Assembly (NCBI GenBank): GCA_963817075.1
Contig: CAWFMT010000007.1
Coordinates: 186,001-250,000 of the forward strand
Reading direction: 5' to 3'
Origin: DASPKM01 sp963817075
Lineage (GTDB): Bacteria > Bacteroidota > Bacteroidia > Chitinophagales > Chitinophagaceae
DNA: 64,000 nucleotides
A program made the translations under genes and the position numbers. The notes beneath the pieces were generated by a model, which saw only the letters and a program-made list of their open reading frames with translations, was not told the DNA's origin and made no database searches. Positions 44,862 through 54,587 of the stretch are shown in pieces; the stretch's first letter is position 1; each line of letters begins with the position of its first letter.

Positions 44862-46679
44862 ATGCGATCAGTAAAAAGGTTATTAGAATTTGCAAGACCG
44901 CTTCGCCACTATTTCCCAGAATATTTTGTTTACACGGTCTTTGGAATTCTCTTCGGACTGATCAATTTTTCGATGCTTATTCCATTACTGGATGTTTTAT
45001 TCAATAATAAAGCCTCAGATCCCACTGTCCATCCAGGCGGATTTGAGTTCAGTCTGGGATATTTCAAACAACTGTTTTCCTACTATTTCGACTATTTTTC
45101 ATCGCAAAAAGGACCATGGTTCTCGCTCCTCTATGTTTGTTTAATAATCGTGATCGCGACATTGCTTGCAAATTTTTTCCGTTACATGGCAGTAAGGGTT
45201 CTTGTTCGACTTCGAATGATCATGCTGGAGAGGATTAGAACAAGATTGTACAAACAATTATGTGATCAATCGCTTTCATTCTATAACAAACAGAAAAAGG
45301 GTGACATGCTTACTGTGATCACTCATGATGTTCAGGAAATTGAGCATTCTGTAATAAATGCATTTCAGGTATTTCTCCGGGATCCATTTATTATCATTGC
45401 TTATTTCATTACACTTTTTTACTGGTCAAAAGAACTTACGTTTTTCACGCTCATTTTCTTTCCCTTTTCAGGATTGGTTATTTCACTTATTTCGAGAAGT
45501 CTGAAGAGGAAGGGATATTTCAACCAGGAATTATTGTCGAAAATTCTTCAATCAGTTGATCAAACCATTTCCGGGATCAAGATCATTCAGGCATTTGGTG
45601 CACGAAAGTTCTTTCAATCGCAGTTCGCAAACCTCAACAGAAAATTTTCGAAGAGTAGTAAGGCTATGTTCAATCAAAAGGAACTGGCTTCACCAATATC
45701 GGAATTGTTTGGTGTGATGATTATAGTAACTGTTGTTTTATACGGAGGAAAATTAGTGCTGGCCGGCGACATGAAATCTTCTGTTTTCATCACGTATCTG
45801 GCGCTTTATTCTCAGATCCTTCAACCAGCCAAAAATATTTCAACTGCTATTGCTACCATGCAGAAAGGACTTGTTTCAGTTGAAAGAGTATACAACCAGA
45901 TAGATTTTCCTGTTGAAGTTCGAAATGCTCCCAATCCAATACGTTGGGATGATTTCAAGCAGTTCATTGATTTTACGAATGTCAGTTTCAAATACAATCA
46001 GGATTTCGTTTTAAAAAATATCAATCTCAGGATTGAAAAAGGCAAGATGATCGCTCTTGTTGGTCATAGTGGCTCAGGTAAATCCACCATCGGTGACCTT
46101 ATACCCAGGTTTTACAATATACAGGAAGGTGACATCAGTATTGATGGACTCCAATTGAATAAAATCCATCTGGATGACCTGCGAGCCAGGATCGGAATTG
46201 TAACTCAGGAGGCCATTATATTTAATGATACAGTGACCGCAAATATTACGATGGGTAAAGAGGTTGATCCCCAGGCCCTGAAAATGGCAGCGGATACAGC
46301 AAATGCCACCGAGTTCATCGAAGGGTTGGAAAATGGTTTTGATACTTTCCTTGGAGACCGGGGCTCACGGTTGAGTGGTGGACAAAAACAGCGGCTCGCA
46401 ATAGCGCGTGCCATTTATAAAAATCCTCCCATTCTCATACTTGATGAAGCAACTTCTGCCCTCGATACTGAATCTGAGAAACTGGTACAGGATGCACTGG
46501 ACAAGTTGATGCGGAATAGAACAAGCATAGTTATTGCTCACAGGTTAAGCACCGTGAGACATGCAGATGAGATCATCGTGCTTAAACAAGGTGAGATCGT
46601 GGAGAAAGGAACTCATAACGAGCTCATTAGTGCTGATGGATTTTACCGTAGACTTGTAGACATGCAGGAGGTACGCTGA
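44862..46679 (+). CDS. MsbA-like ABC exporter (permease-ATPase fusion)
   Basis: 605 residues from ATG 44862. The frame extends 28 codons upstream only through the R1 repeat. Six-helix permease domain about 20-330, then the nucleotide-binding domain: Walker A GHSGSGKST at about 402-410, Q-loop TQEA, signature LSGGQKQRLAIARA at about 503-516, Walker B ILILDEATSALD and H-loop AHRLST. Homodimeric exporter, likely of a lipid such as lipid A or of a drug. Substrate is not decided by sequence. Confidence 0.93.
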   Translation: MRSVKRLLEFARPLRHYFPEYFVYTVFGILFGLINFSMLIPLLDVLFNNKASDPTVHPGGFEFSLGYFKQLFSYYFDYFSSQKGPWFSLLYVCLIIVIATLLANFFRYMAVRVLVRLRMIMLERIRTRLYKQLCDQSLSFYNKQKKGDMLTVITHDVQEIEHSVINAFQVFLRDPFIIIAYFITLFYWSKELTFFTLIFFPFSGLVISLISRSLKRKGYFNQELLSKILQSVDQTISGIKIIQAFGARKFFQSQFANLNRKFSKSSKAMFNQKELASPISELFGVMIIVTVVLYGGKLVLAGDMKSSVFITYLALYSQILQPAKNISTAIATMQKGLVSVERVYNQIDFPVEVRNAPNPIRWDDFKQFIDFTNVSFKYNQDFVLKNINLRIEKGKMIALVGHSGSGKSTIGDLIPRFYNIQEGDISIDGLQLNKIHLDDLRARIGIVTQEAIIFNDTVTANITMGKEVDPQALKMAADTANATEFIEGLENGFDTFLGDRGSRLSGGQKQRLAIARAIYKNPPILILDEATSALDTESEKLVQDALDKLMRNRTSIVIAHRLSTVRHADEIIVLKQGEIVEKGTHNELISADGFYRRLVDMQEVR

Positions 46680-46722
46680 TTCCATCCTTGATTTAAATTG
46701 CATTGTTTTTAATTGAATACAC

Positions 46723-48840
46723 ATGAGAAAGAATTCCTTGCTGATCATTCCGATTTTGCTTTTAACTGGTATTGCAGTTGCACAAAAGAAAAATCTCACT
46801 TATTCCCAATTGTTTGATGGAGATTCTGCCAATCTTACCAAGCCATTGCCCGCCATTCGGGGCTGGGTAGATGATGAACACTATATTGAAAGAAGAAAGG
46901 ACGAATCCGATGGAAAGATCAAACTGATGAGTGTTGATGTCAAAACCGGATTGGCTGTTCCATATGAAGAAAAGACAATAGAACGACCTGCTATTAGCGC
47001 AGAGAAACTTGGATTGACCAAGGAGAAAAATGTTGCTTCATCACCTGATGGAAAATGGGTTGCATATACCCGTGACAATAACCTCTTCGTAATGGAGGTT
47101 GAAACGAAAAAGGAAACCAGGTTAACCTCAGATGGTAATGATTCAATCATGAATGGTTATGCATCCTGGGTTTATTATGAAGAAATTCTGGGCCGGTCGT
47201 CAAACTATCGCGCTTTCTGGTGGAGTAATGATAGTCGGCATATTTGCTTCATGCGTTTTGATGATAGTCCGGTTCCCATTTTTTCAATTTATGTGCCGAA
47301 TGGACAACATGGATATCTTGAAAAGATGCGCTATCCTAAACCGGGCGATAAGAATCCATACGTGAGGATTGGAATAATTTCAATTGACAAACCCTCTGTT
47401 GTCTGGGCGGATTTTAATGAAAAGGATGACCAGTATTTTGGCAGACCAAGTTGGAGTCCGGATGGGCAGCTACTAGTCCAGTGGATGAACAGGGGACAGG
47501 ATAATCTTAAGATCTATTCTATTGACCTGGCATCAGGCACGAAAAAGGAAATATATGATGAGAAGCAATCTACCTGGATCGATCTGGATAAAGGAAATAG
47601 ATTGACCTTTCTCTCTTCAAGCAAAAGTTTCATTCTTACAAGTGATAAAGATGGATGGGAAAATCTTTATCTCTACCAGTCAGATGGAAAATTAATCAAT
47701 CAATTAACTAACGGAAATTTTTGGGGAACTACTGTCATTCGCGCAGACGAAAAAACAAAGCAGCTCTACTTCCGTGCAAGGAAGGAGAATTCCGCCAGAT
47801 TCGATTTATATAAAATAGGTTTTGATGGAAAAGGCTTGACACGAATTTCATTTGGCGATTACTCATTTGAACTTGCCAATTTATCACCCACCGGGAAATA
47901 TGTTATCGCTACCTATTCAAATATTTCTACTCCTTCAAAAATGAGTCTTCTGGATTCAAAAGGAAAATTGATTCGTGATCTGGGTGATATAAAAGGAGCG
48001 GAATTTGAAAAATACAATCTGGCACGTTCAGAATTAAAATATGTTAGATCAGAGGATAGTTTGTTTCAACTTCCTGTGCTGATCACCTACCCCACCAATT
48101 TCGATCCTAATAAAAAATATCCTGTACTGGTTAGTGTGTATGGTGGCCCGAATGCAGGAACTGTTTACGATCGATGGAGACCAATAGCGGGATCAACACA
48201 ATGGTTTGCGCAGGAAGGAATGATCCAGGTATCATTTGACAATAGAAGTTCTGGACATTTTGGAAAGAAGGGTTTGAATTTTATTCATCGGCAGCTTGGA
48301 AAATATGAGATCGAAGATTATATCGTTTGTGCTAAGTGGTTGAAAAAACAACCTTGGGTAGATACTTCGAAACTATGTATGACTGGAGGAAGTTTTGGAG
48401 GATATATGAGTTGCATGGCATTGACCTATGGAGCCGGGACCTTCACACATGGGATAGCAAATTCTTCTGTGACTGATTGGACACTATATGATAGTCACTA
48501 TACAGAACGATACATGGATTCACCCAAAGAAAATCCTGATGGATATAAGGCAACTTCTGTGATGACGTATGCAAATCAGTATAAAGGATTATTGAGGATT
48601 GTGCATGGAACTTCTGACGACAATGTGCACATGCAAAATAGTCTTCAGTTTGTCAACGCACTTGAAGACCTGAAAAAGCATTTTGAATTCATGCTCTATC
48701 CTGGGCAGCGTCATGGAATTGGCGGATTGAAGGGTCAGCATAGCAGAATGGAGTCTTATAGATTTTATTATGAGCAGTTGCTGGGCAAACCTCTGCCAAG
48801 TGAATTTGAGGGAAGACCTGCCCAGAGAAGAGGATTCTGA
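46723..48840 (+). CDS. S9 family dipeptidyl peptidase IV-like protease
   Basis: 705 residues with a signal peptide ending AVAQ. An eight-bladed propeller domain (DPP IV N-terminal region, about 40-460) includes the YEEILGRSSNYRAFWWS segment bearing the N-terminus-binding Glu motif. The alpha/beta hydrolase has Ser557 (GGSFGGYMS), Asp632 (TSDDNVH) and His664 (GQRHGIGG). It removes X-Pro or similar dipeptides from peptides in the periplasm. It follows the ABC exporter by 43 bp on the same strand. Confidence 0.94.
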   Translation: MRKNSLLIIPILLLTGIAVAQKKNLTYSQLFDGDSANLTKPLPAIRGWVDDEHYIERRKDESDGKIKLMSVDVKTGLAVPYEEKTIERPAISAEKLGLTKEKNVASSPDGKWVAYTRDNNLFVMEVETKKETRLTSDGNDSIMNGYASWVYYEEILGRSSNYRAFWWSNDSRHICFMRFDDSPVPIFSIYVPNGQHGYLEKMRYPKPGDKNPYVRIGIISIDKPSVVWADFNEKDDQYFGRPSWSPDGQLLVQWMNRGQDNLKIYSIDLASGTKKEIYDEKQSTWIDLDKGNRLTFLSSSKSFILTSDKDGWENLYLYQSDGKLINQLTNGNFWGTTVIRADEKTKQLYFRARKENSARFDLYKIGFDGKGLTRISFGDYSFELANLSPTGKYVIATYSNISTPSKMSLLDSKGKLIRDLGDIKGAEFEKYNLARSELKYVRSEDSLFQLPVLITYPTNFDPNKKYPVLVSVYGGPNAGTVYDRWRPIAGSTQWFAQEGMIQVSFDNRSSGHFGKKGLNFIHRQLGKYEIEDYIVCAKWLKKQPWVDTSKLCMTGGSFGGYMSCMALTYGAGTFTHGIANSSVTDWTLYDSHYTERYMDSPKENPDGYKATSVMTYANQYKGLLRIVHGTSDDNVHMQNSLQFVNALEDLKKHFEFMLYPGQRHGIGGLKGQHSRMESYRFYYEQLLGKPLPSEFEGRPAQRRGF

Positions 48841-48851
48841 CCTTTTGAATT

Positions 48852-49139
48852 AAAAATGAAAAAGTAAAAATGTAAAATATTGGTCACCTCATAATTCTTT
48901 TTTTTACCGCAGAGAAACAGAGAAATAGAGGTATCGCAGAGTAATGCATTGGAAAATCACAAGGACCAAAAGACAAACACCAAATAAATTTCAAAAAGAA
49001 ATAAGAGCATTAAAGTGAAATTTTAGATTGGATATTTTTCTTCTTTATCTGGAATTTGATATTTGGTTCTTGGTACTTATTCAATCACTTGCTTCTTTGC
49101 GTGAACAATTTTTCATTTTACATTTTATGTTTTACATTT
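48852..49139. repeat. R2 inverted arms enclosing an R1-related segment
   Basis: AAAATGAAAAAGTAAAAATG at 48854 on is matched in inverse by CATTTTACATTTTATG and TTTTACATTTTC at 49113-49140. Between are TTTACCGCAGAGAAACAGAG (48903 on) and a CTTCTTTGCGTGAACAA arm. The 299-bp gap 48841-49139 contains no gene. Confidence 0.8.
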
Positions 49140-49586
49140 TCAATATCTCCTGATCAGGATCAAACCCGCAATCAATAATAAGGCTCCAATCACTCTTCCC
49201 AACGTAATCTCTTTAACAAGCCCCATCCATCCATAGTGATCAAGGATCATGGCCGCGACCAATTGTCCGGCGATGGTGAGTCCAATAGCAAGACCAACTC
49301 CTAATCTTGGGGCAAGTATTACAATGCCTACAACATATAATGTTCCCAATAATCCTCCAATCCAAATCCACCAGGGGGTTTGACTTACTATTTCTGTGGA
49401 GAATGCAAATTTCCTGGAAACCAACAGGTATATGGCCAATGCGATGGTACCAACTGCAAAAGAAACAAAGGCGGCCATGACTGGACTATTTACTGCTTTT
49501 GAAACTCTTGCATTCAATCCAGCCTGAATTGGAAGTAGGGCTCCTATGAGAAAAGCCAGGAGTATCAAAACAAATCTGCTTTGCAT
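49140..49586 (-). CDS. YdcZ/DUF606 family DMT transporter
   Basis: 148 residues with five hydrophobic segments. LLPIQAGLNARVSKAVNSPVMAAFVSFAVGT and WIWIGGLLGTLYV are diagnostic of the DUF606 half-size DMT family. Probably works as a homodimer exporter; substrate unknown. Confidence 0.92.
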   Translation of the reverse strand: MQSRFVLILLAFLIGALLPIQAGLNARVSKAVNSPVMAAFVSFAVGTIALAIYLLVSRKFAFSTEIVSQTPWWIWIGGLLGTLYVVGIVILAPRLGVGLAIGLTIAGQLVAAMILDHYGWMGLVKEITLGRVIGALLLIAGLILIRRY

Positions 49587-49644
49587 TTCTAAATGTAAGA
49601 AGCGCTCTCAGATCCAAAGAAAAAAAGAGTGAATTACTGAAACG

Positions 49645-49674
49645 AAAAAAGGGACTGCGTTTTCCGCAATCCCG
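49645..49674 (-). terminator. Intrinsic terminator of the ileS-dksA-like operon
   Basis: On the minus strand GGGATTGCG-GAAAA-CGCAGTCCC forms a nine-base stem with one mismatch, followed by TTTTTTCG. It lies about 20 bp after the DksA-like stop. Confidence 0.88.
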
Positions 49675-49694
49675 TATCATTAATAAAAATTGAA

Positions 49695-50594
49695 CTATTT
49701 GTGCTGCATTTGTTTTGCCTCAATACTCAGGGTAGCATGTGGCACGGCACGCAAACGGGCTTTGTCGATGAGTTTACCTGTAACCCGGCAAATACCATAG
49801 GTTTTATTCTCGATCCTCATCAACGCCTTTTCAAGATGATCTATGAAGGTGATTTGGCGACTTGCCATCTGACTGAGTTGTTCCCGTTCCATACTCATGC
49901 TTCCATCTTCCATGGTCATGTAACGGTTCTCACTCTCATCACCCCCCATCTCGTCCTTGCGAGTAATAAGCCCTTGCAAGTACGCAAGTTCTTTCTTGGC
50001 GGCATCTAATTTCTTAAGGATAATTTCTCTGAATTCTCCCAATTCTACATCACTATATCTCATTGTAGGTCCGGTTTGTTCTGAAGTTAAATGAGTATCA
50101 AGTACAGATTTAGTGAAATCTGGCTGATATTTTACTGCGCTCTTGGTCTTTATCTCAGGCATTACAACTTTCACAGGCTTGGTTGGTTCCTTTTTGGCTT
50201 GTGGCCTGGGTGCTGCATGTGCTGGCTTAAATCCGCTGTTAACCGGCGGTTTATGAATAACAGCTTGCTGATGGGCTGGCTTAGTCTCTTTCACAACGGG
50301 CTTCACTGGAGCCTTTTGCGCTGGAGCGGCTTTAACATTTGAAGCGTGTTTCGGTACTGGTTTGGGTGCCGGTTTAGTAGGCTTTGCGTGTTTTGGTGCT
50401 GGTTTAGGCATAGGTTTGGATGCTGCTTTTTTTGGAGCAGGCTTCTTTGCAACTGGTTTAGCTGCTTTTTTGGGGGCGGGTTTTGCTGGCTTTTTTGGAG
50501 CTGGCTTTTTTGCAACCGTCGTTTTTTTGCTTGCTCCGCCTGTTGGACGGGAAGCTTTTTTAGCTGGCTTAGCAGGTTTTTTCTTGATTGCCAT
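49695..50594 (-). CDS. DksA/TraR-like protein with long Lys/Pro/Ala tail
   Basis: 299 residues. About 1-150 is low complexity, built of KKPAPKK, KPAPKHAKP and similar units like a histone H1 tail. The rest is a DksA/TraR-type domain: a coiled coil (about 185-245, LGEFREIILKKLDAAKKELAYL) and the end YGICRVTGKLIDKARLRAVPHAT. Only one of the four zinc Cys remains, so it cannot bind zinc as in E. coli DksA. DksA-type coiled coils act in the RNA polymerase secondary channel; the basic tail may bind DNA, RNA or polyphosphate. It follows ileS by 4 nt and is probably co-transcribed. Confidence 0.9.
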   Translation of the reverse strand: MAIKKKPAKPAKKASRPTGGASKKTTVAKKPAPKKPAKPAPKKAAKPVAKKPAPKKAASKPMPKPAPKHAKPTKPAPKPVPKHASNVKAAPAQKAPVKPVVKETKPAHQQAVIHKPPVNSGFKPAHAAPRPQAKKEPTKPVKVVMPEIKTKSAVKYQPDFTKSVLDTHLTSEQTGPTMRYSDVELGEFREIILKKLDAAKKELAYLQGLITRKDEMGGDESENRYMTMEDGSMSMEREQLSQMASRQITFIDHLEKALMRIENKTYGICRVTGKLIDKARLRAVPHATLSIEAKQMQHK

Positions 50595-50598
50595 GTAC

Positions 50599-53500
50599 TT
50601 AGGCTTTTTTTGTAACTAAAACTTTCAAAGGAATGTCATTTACTTCTATATCTGTCCCACTGGCCATCTCTGGTACTAATTCAAGCTCCTCTGCCAAAAT
50701 TTCGGCGCAAATATATGCATTATACTCAGTGATAGCGGGTTTCAATTCCTTCGTTTCCGCCAATTTAACATTGATACGGTCGGTAAGTTCAAAGCCACTC
50801 TCTTTTCTGATTTTTTGAATTCGATTGATCAGCTCCCGGGCATTTCCTTCGTTTATCAATGTGGGGGTTACCGTAATATCAAGGGCCACTGTCAAAGGAC
50901 CTTTAGTGGCTACCATCCATCCGGGGACATCCTCGCTACTGATTTCAACGTCAGTGATCTGTAATATTAAGGCTTCGTCATTAATCTGCAAAGAATAGGA
51001 ACCGTCTTTTTCCAACCTCGAAATATCGTCCTGGCTGAATTCTGCAAGTGCAGCTGATACAGATTTCATCTTAGCTCCAAGTCTCTTGCCTAAGGCAACA
51101 AAATTGGGTTTGATCTTCTTCTTGATAAACCCCTCTGAATCCTCCAGGTACTGGATTTCCTTCACGTTCACCTCCTTTCTTATTAAGTCCTCAACCTTTT
51201 CTAATTGCTGTCTCATCAATGGGTTCAAGACTGGAATCAATACTCTCTGCAGCGGTTGCCTGACCTTTATATTCACCTTTTTTCTAAGTGATAGAACAAG
51301 AGAGGAAGCATCCTGAGCCAATTGCATTCTTTCCTCCAGTGCCGGATCAATCAAATCCTTATTTGCGACCGGAAAATCGGCGTGGTGAACGGATTCAGCT
51401 GGAGTCTTTTTTGTAACCGAATTGAGGTTGCCAAATAATGAATCACTGAAAAATGGGGCAATGGGTGCCATTAACCTCGCAATAGTTTCCAGACATTCAT
51501 ATAGGGTTTGATAGGCAGCAATCTTATCATGTTCATATTCGCCTTTCCAGAATCTCCTACGACACAATCTAACATACCAATTGCTCAATTGCTCGTCAAC
51601 AAATTCTTCAATGAGGCGACCAGCCTGTGTAGGCTCATAATCATCCATGTACTCATTCACCCTGGCTGTAAGCGTATGCAGGGCCGAGATTATCCATCGG
51701 TCAATCTCAGTTCTTTTGTCTGGTGCAATAGACGGCTCACTAAAGTCGAATCCGTCCACATTTGCATAGAGAGTAAAAAACTGGTAGGTATTATAAAGTG
51801 TGCCGAAAAATTTTCGTTGAACTTCCTTGATCCCTTCGATATCAAATTTCAAATTATCCCAGGGCGATGCATTTGTTATGAGGTACCAGCGGGTTGCGTC
51901 AGCACCAAAAGTTTCGATGGTCTTAAAGGGATCCACAACATTTCCAAGTCGCTTACTCATCTTGTTGCCATTCTTATCAAGAACAAGCCCATTTGAAACA
52001 CAGGTTCTATAGGCAACAGAATCAAAGAGCATTACTCCGATTGCATGCAATGTATAGAACCAACCCCTGGTTTGATCAACGCCTTCGGCAATAAAATCCG
52101 CAGGAAAATTCTTCTCAAACTTTTCCTTATTCTCAAAAGGATAATACCATTGAGCATAAGGCATTGCTCCTGAATCAAACCAAACATCAATCAGGTCAGG
52201 AACTCTTTTCATCGGCAATCCGGTATCACTCACCAGGACTATTTCATCAACATAAGGTTTATGCAGATCCAGGATTCCCTCATGCAAATAATCTCTATTG
52301 GTAGACTGGCCTAGTTTGTCATTGGCCTTTTTTATTTCAGAATTCAATTCTTCAATAGAACCGATACACCTTTCTTCCTCGCCGCTCTCAGTTCTCCAAA
52401 TTGGTAATGGAGTCCCCCAAAATCTGCTCCTACTTAAATTCCAATCAACCATATTCTCAAGCCAATTTCCAAAACGTCCCTCGCCAGTTGACTTTGGCTT
52501 CCAGTTGATGGTCTTATTTAATTCAACCATACTATCCTGTAGGGCGGTTGTGCGTATGAACCACGCATCGAGTGGATAATAGAGAATTGGTTTGTCGGTT
52601 CTCCAGCAGTGCGGATAACTATGTTCATACTTCTCAACCTTGAAAGCACGGTTCTCCTTCTTAAGTTTCACAGAAATATCAACATTCACATCAGAATACG
52701 CGGGATCGTCCTTGTAATTTTTGACGAACCGATGGCTGAACTCTCCAAGTCCGCCTACAAATTTTCCTTCCCTGTCAACCATGATCAGGATACCCAGATT
52801 ATATTTCTTGCCTATTCTAAAATCATCTGCTCCAAAGGCAGGTGCGGTATGCACAATACCAGTTCCATCTTCAGTAGTAACAAAATCGCCTAACACAACT
52901 TTGAATGGTTGAGCACCATTTGTCTGTTGCCTGACAACTTCTGGAGAATTAGCTTCATATGGAAGTAGCTGATCGTATTCAGCCCCCTCGATTTTCGCAC
53001 CTTTAAAACTTTCGATGATCCTCCATGGAATCAGTTTGCTCCCGGCTTCATGATCCTCAAACGATCCATTTTCTGCTTCTGCCTTAAAATACTTGCCAAT
53101 GAGAGCCTTTGCCAGAATAACATTCACTGGAAGATTAGTATATGGATTTAATGTTTGCACCAATACATAATCAATATCGGGTCCTAACGTAAGGCCAAGG
53201 TTTGAAGGCAAGGTCCATGGTGTTGTTGTCCATGCAAGAAAAAATAATTCAGGAGTTTCCTGTTTTGTATTTTCCGCGGCTTTAAATAGAAAATCAGTTT
53301 TTTCAGAGCGTTTCGCTTTAAACATCGCAACAACAGAAGTGTCCTTTACATCTTTGTAGGTCCCTGGCTGATTCAATTCATGTGAACTGAGACCAGTACC
53401 AGCTGCTGGCGAGTAAGGTTGAATGCTTACGCTCTCATAAAGGAGATCCTTCTCATAAAACTGTTTGAGGATCCACCATAGCGTAGCAATATATTTATTG

Positions 53501-53961
53501 TCAAAAGTGATATATGGATTCTTCAGATCTACCCAATAGCCCATCTTCATTGTGAGCTCATCCCATTTATCCTTATACCTTAGTACTGCTTCCCTGCATT
53601 TCTGATTATATTCCTCTACCGAGATTTTTACACCTATATCTTCCTTAGTAATTCCAAGTTCTTTTTCTACTCCCAATTCAACGGGTAGTCCATGCGTATC
53701 CCAGCCTCCTTTTCTCTCAACAAGAAAGCCTTTCATTGTCCGATATCTGCAAACCAAATCCTTAAGAGTTCTTGAGATAACGTGATGTATACCAGGCATA
53801 CCATTGGCACTTGGTGGGCCTTCGTAAAAAACAAAGGGCTTTGCACCCTGCCTTAATTCAATGCTTTTTTCAAAAGCACGGGAGTCCTCCCAGTTCTTCA
53901 AAACTTCCTTTTCAATAGCAGGCAGGTTCAGCTGCCTGAATTCACGGTACTTGCTGCCCAT
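50599..53961 (-). CDS. ileS: Isoleucyl-tRNA synthetase
   Basis: 1120 residues, the eukaryote-like (type 2) long form of Bacteroidota. HIGH-equivalent GIHH at 57-60 within EGPPSANGMPGIHHV, CP1 editing domain, KMSKR at about 662-666 and the WFDSGAMPY segment. It charges tRNA-Ile and edits valine. Type 2 forms are often resistant to mupirocin; whether this one is cannot be said from sequence. Transcribed with the DksA-like gene. Confidence 0.97.
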   Translation of the reverse strand: MGSKYREFRQLNLPAIEKEVLKNWEDSRAFEKSIELRQGAKPFVFYEGPPSANGMPGIHHVISRTLKDLVCRYRTMKGFLVERKGGWDTHGLPVELGVEKELGITKEDIGVKISVEEYNQKCREAVLRYKDKWDELTMKMGYWVDLKNPYITFDNKYIATLWWILKQFYEKDLLYESVSIQPYSPAAGTGLSSHELNQPGTYKDVKDTSVVAMFKAKRSEKTDFLFKAAENTKQETPELFFLAWTTTPWTLPSNLGLTLGPDIDYVLVQTLNPYTNLPVNVILAKALIGKYFKAEAENGSFEDHEAGSKLIPWRIIESFKGAKIEGAEYDQLLPYEANSPEVVRQQTNGAQPFKVVLGDFVTTEDGTGIVHTAPAFGADDFRIGKKYNLGILIMVDREGKFVGGLGEFSHRFVKNYKDDPAYSDVNVDISVKLKKENRAFKVEKYEHSYPHCWRTDKPILYYPLDAWFIRTTALQDSMVELNKTINWKPKSTGEGRFGNWLENMVDWNLSRSRFWGTPLPIWRTESGEEERCIGSIEELNSEIKKANDKLGQSTNRDYLHEGILDLHKPYVDEIVLVSDTGLPMKRVPDLIDVWFDSGAMPYAQWYYPFENKEKFEKNFPADFIAEGVDQTRGWFYTLHAIGVMLFDSVAYRTCVSNGLVLDKNGNKMSKRLGNVVDPFKTIETFGADATRWYLITNASPWDNLKFDIEGIKEVQRKFFGTLYNTYQFFTLYANVDGFDFSEPSIAPDKRTEIDRWIISALHTLTARVNEYMDDYEPTQAGRLIEEFVDEQLSNWYVRLCRRRFWKGEYEHDKIAAYQTLYECLETIARLMAPIAPFFSDSLFGNLNSVTKKTPAESVHHADFPVANKDLIDPALEERMQLAQDASSLVLSLRKKVNIKVRQPLQRVLIPVLNPLMRQQLEKVEDLIRKEVNVKEIQYLEDSEGFIKKKIKPNFVALGKRLGAKMKSVSAALAEFSQDDISRLEKDGSYSLQINDEALILQITDVEISSEDVPGWMVATKGPLTVALDITVTPTLINEGNARELINRIQKIRKESGFELTDRINVKLAETKELKPAITEYNAYICAEILAEELELVPEMASGTDIEVNDIPLKVLVTKKA

Positions 53962-54014
53962 ATTTGTGCCGGTTCTTTAAAATCTGAGGTAAAAATGGTG
54001 GCAAAGTTACGGGA

Positions 54015-54061
54015 TGGCCCTGAAAATTTTTCTGCAGGATCAGGGGGAATGGTCAGGGCCA
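54015..54061. promoter_or_regulatory. 9-bp inverted repeat in the ileS leader
   Basis: TGGCCCTGA (54015-54023) and TCAGGGCCA (54053-54061) are perfect inverted repeats 54-100 bp upstream of the ileS start. They could form a leader hairpin in the ileS mRNA. I see no T-box elements around it. Confidence 0.4.
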
Positions 54062-54099
54062 AAGCAGACTTATCAACCTCACAAATCGCTTAAATCTGG

Positions 54100-54527
54100 C
54101 TTCCATACGTTAAAGAAATCATAACGTCCCCTAAGAATCTCCAAGTTTTCCACATTACTTCTATTTGGCATAATTTATGAAAATTACAGGCAGAATCTGC
54201 GGCAGTGGATATGACGATTTTGAGTCGCGTAATTCGCGCAAAGTGTTGCAGAACAATTCCTAAGAAAGATTACTTCGATAATGAAAGCTTTTTGAAATAA
54301 TTTCAAACCGATTTGAAACTTTTTTCTACGGTTTAGGGTTTAGGGGTTAAAAAGGGGGGTAGTCCTACTCCCCTTCCTTTTAATTCCAACCCAGGAATTA
54401 TTGTCCGTAACCACCCGTTTTTAATCTCTGATACTGGCCTTGGAGAGACCACTGGTGAAAAGATCATCCAATATCTACTATGTCACTCAAAAATTCATCC
54501 TGAAAAACATATCGCATTACCCTGATA
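54100..54527 (+). other. Gene-free stretch before a strong terminator; possible small RNA or small ORF
   Basis: The gap 53962-54815 has no recognisable gene, yet the plus strand carries features of a transcript. There is a 39-codon ORF (ATG 54177 to TGA 54296), a strong GC hairpin AAGGGGGGTAG-TC-CTACTCCCCTT (54352-54375) and a strong terminator at 54528-54557. A 45-codon stretch without ATG (about 54373-54522) is also open but unlike anything I recognise. Confidence 0.3.
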
Positions 54528-54557
54528 AATAAAGCCTCCTTCGGGAGGTTTTTTATT
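54528..54557 (+). terminator. Strong intrinsic terminator, possibly bidirectional
   Basis: AAAGCCTCC-TTCG-GGAGGTTTT is a nine-pair stem with a stable TTCG tetraloop followed by TTATTTAA. On the minus strand it is followed by TTTATTTA, so it may also end hemJ transcripts. No known plus-strand gene precedes it. Confidence 0.85.
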
Positions 54558-54587
54558 TAAGGATTACCCTGTTTTCGTGTTTCCTTC

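Noticed and set aside
50303..50619. Gly/Ala/Phe-rich open frames opposite the DksA-like tail
   Set aside because: They are the antisense reading of the Lys/Pro/Ala codon repeats, with no independent start context.
53962..54100. T-box riboswitch ahead of ileS
   Set aside because: Only a single hairpin is visible; there is no specifier loop, T-box sequence or antiterminator pair.
54164..54182. Sigma-54-like promoter TTGGCATAATTTATGA
   Set aside because: The -24 GG is present but the -12 GC is not (GA instead), so it fails the key requirement.
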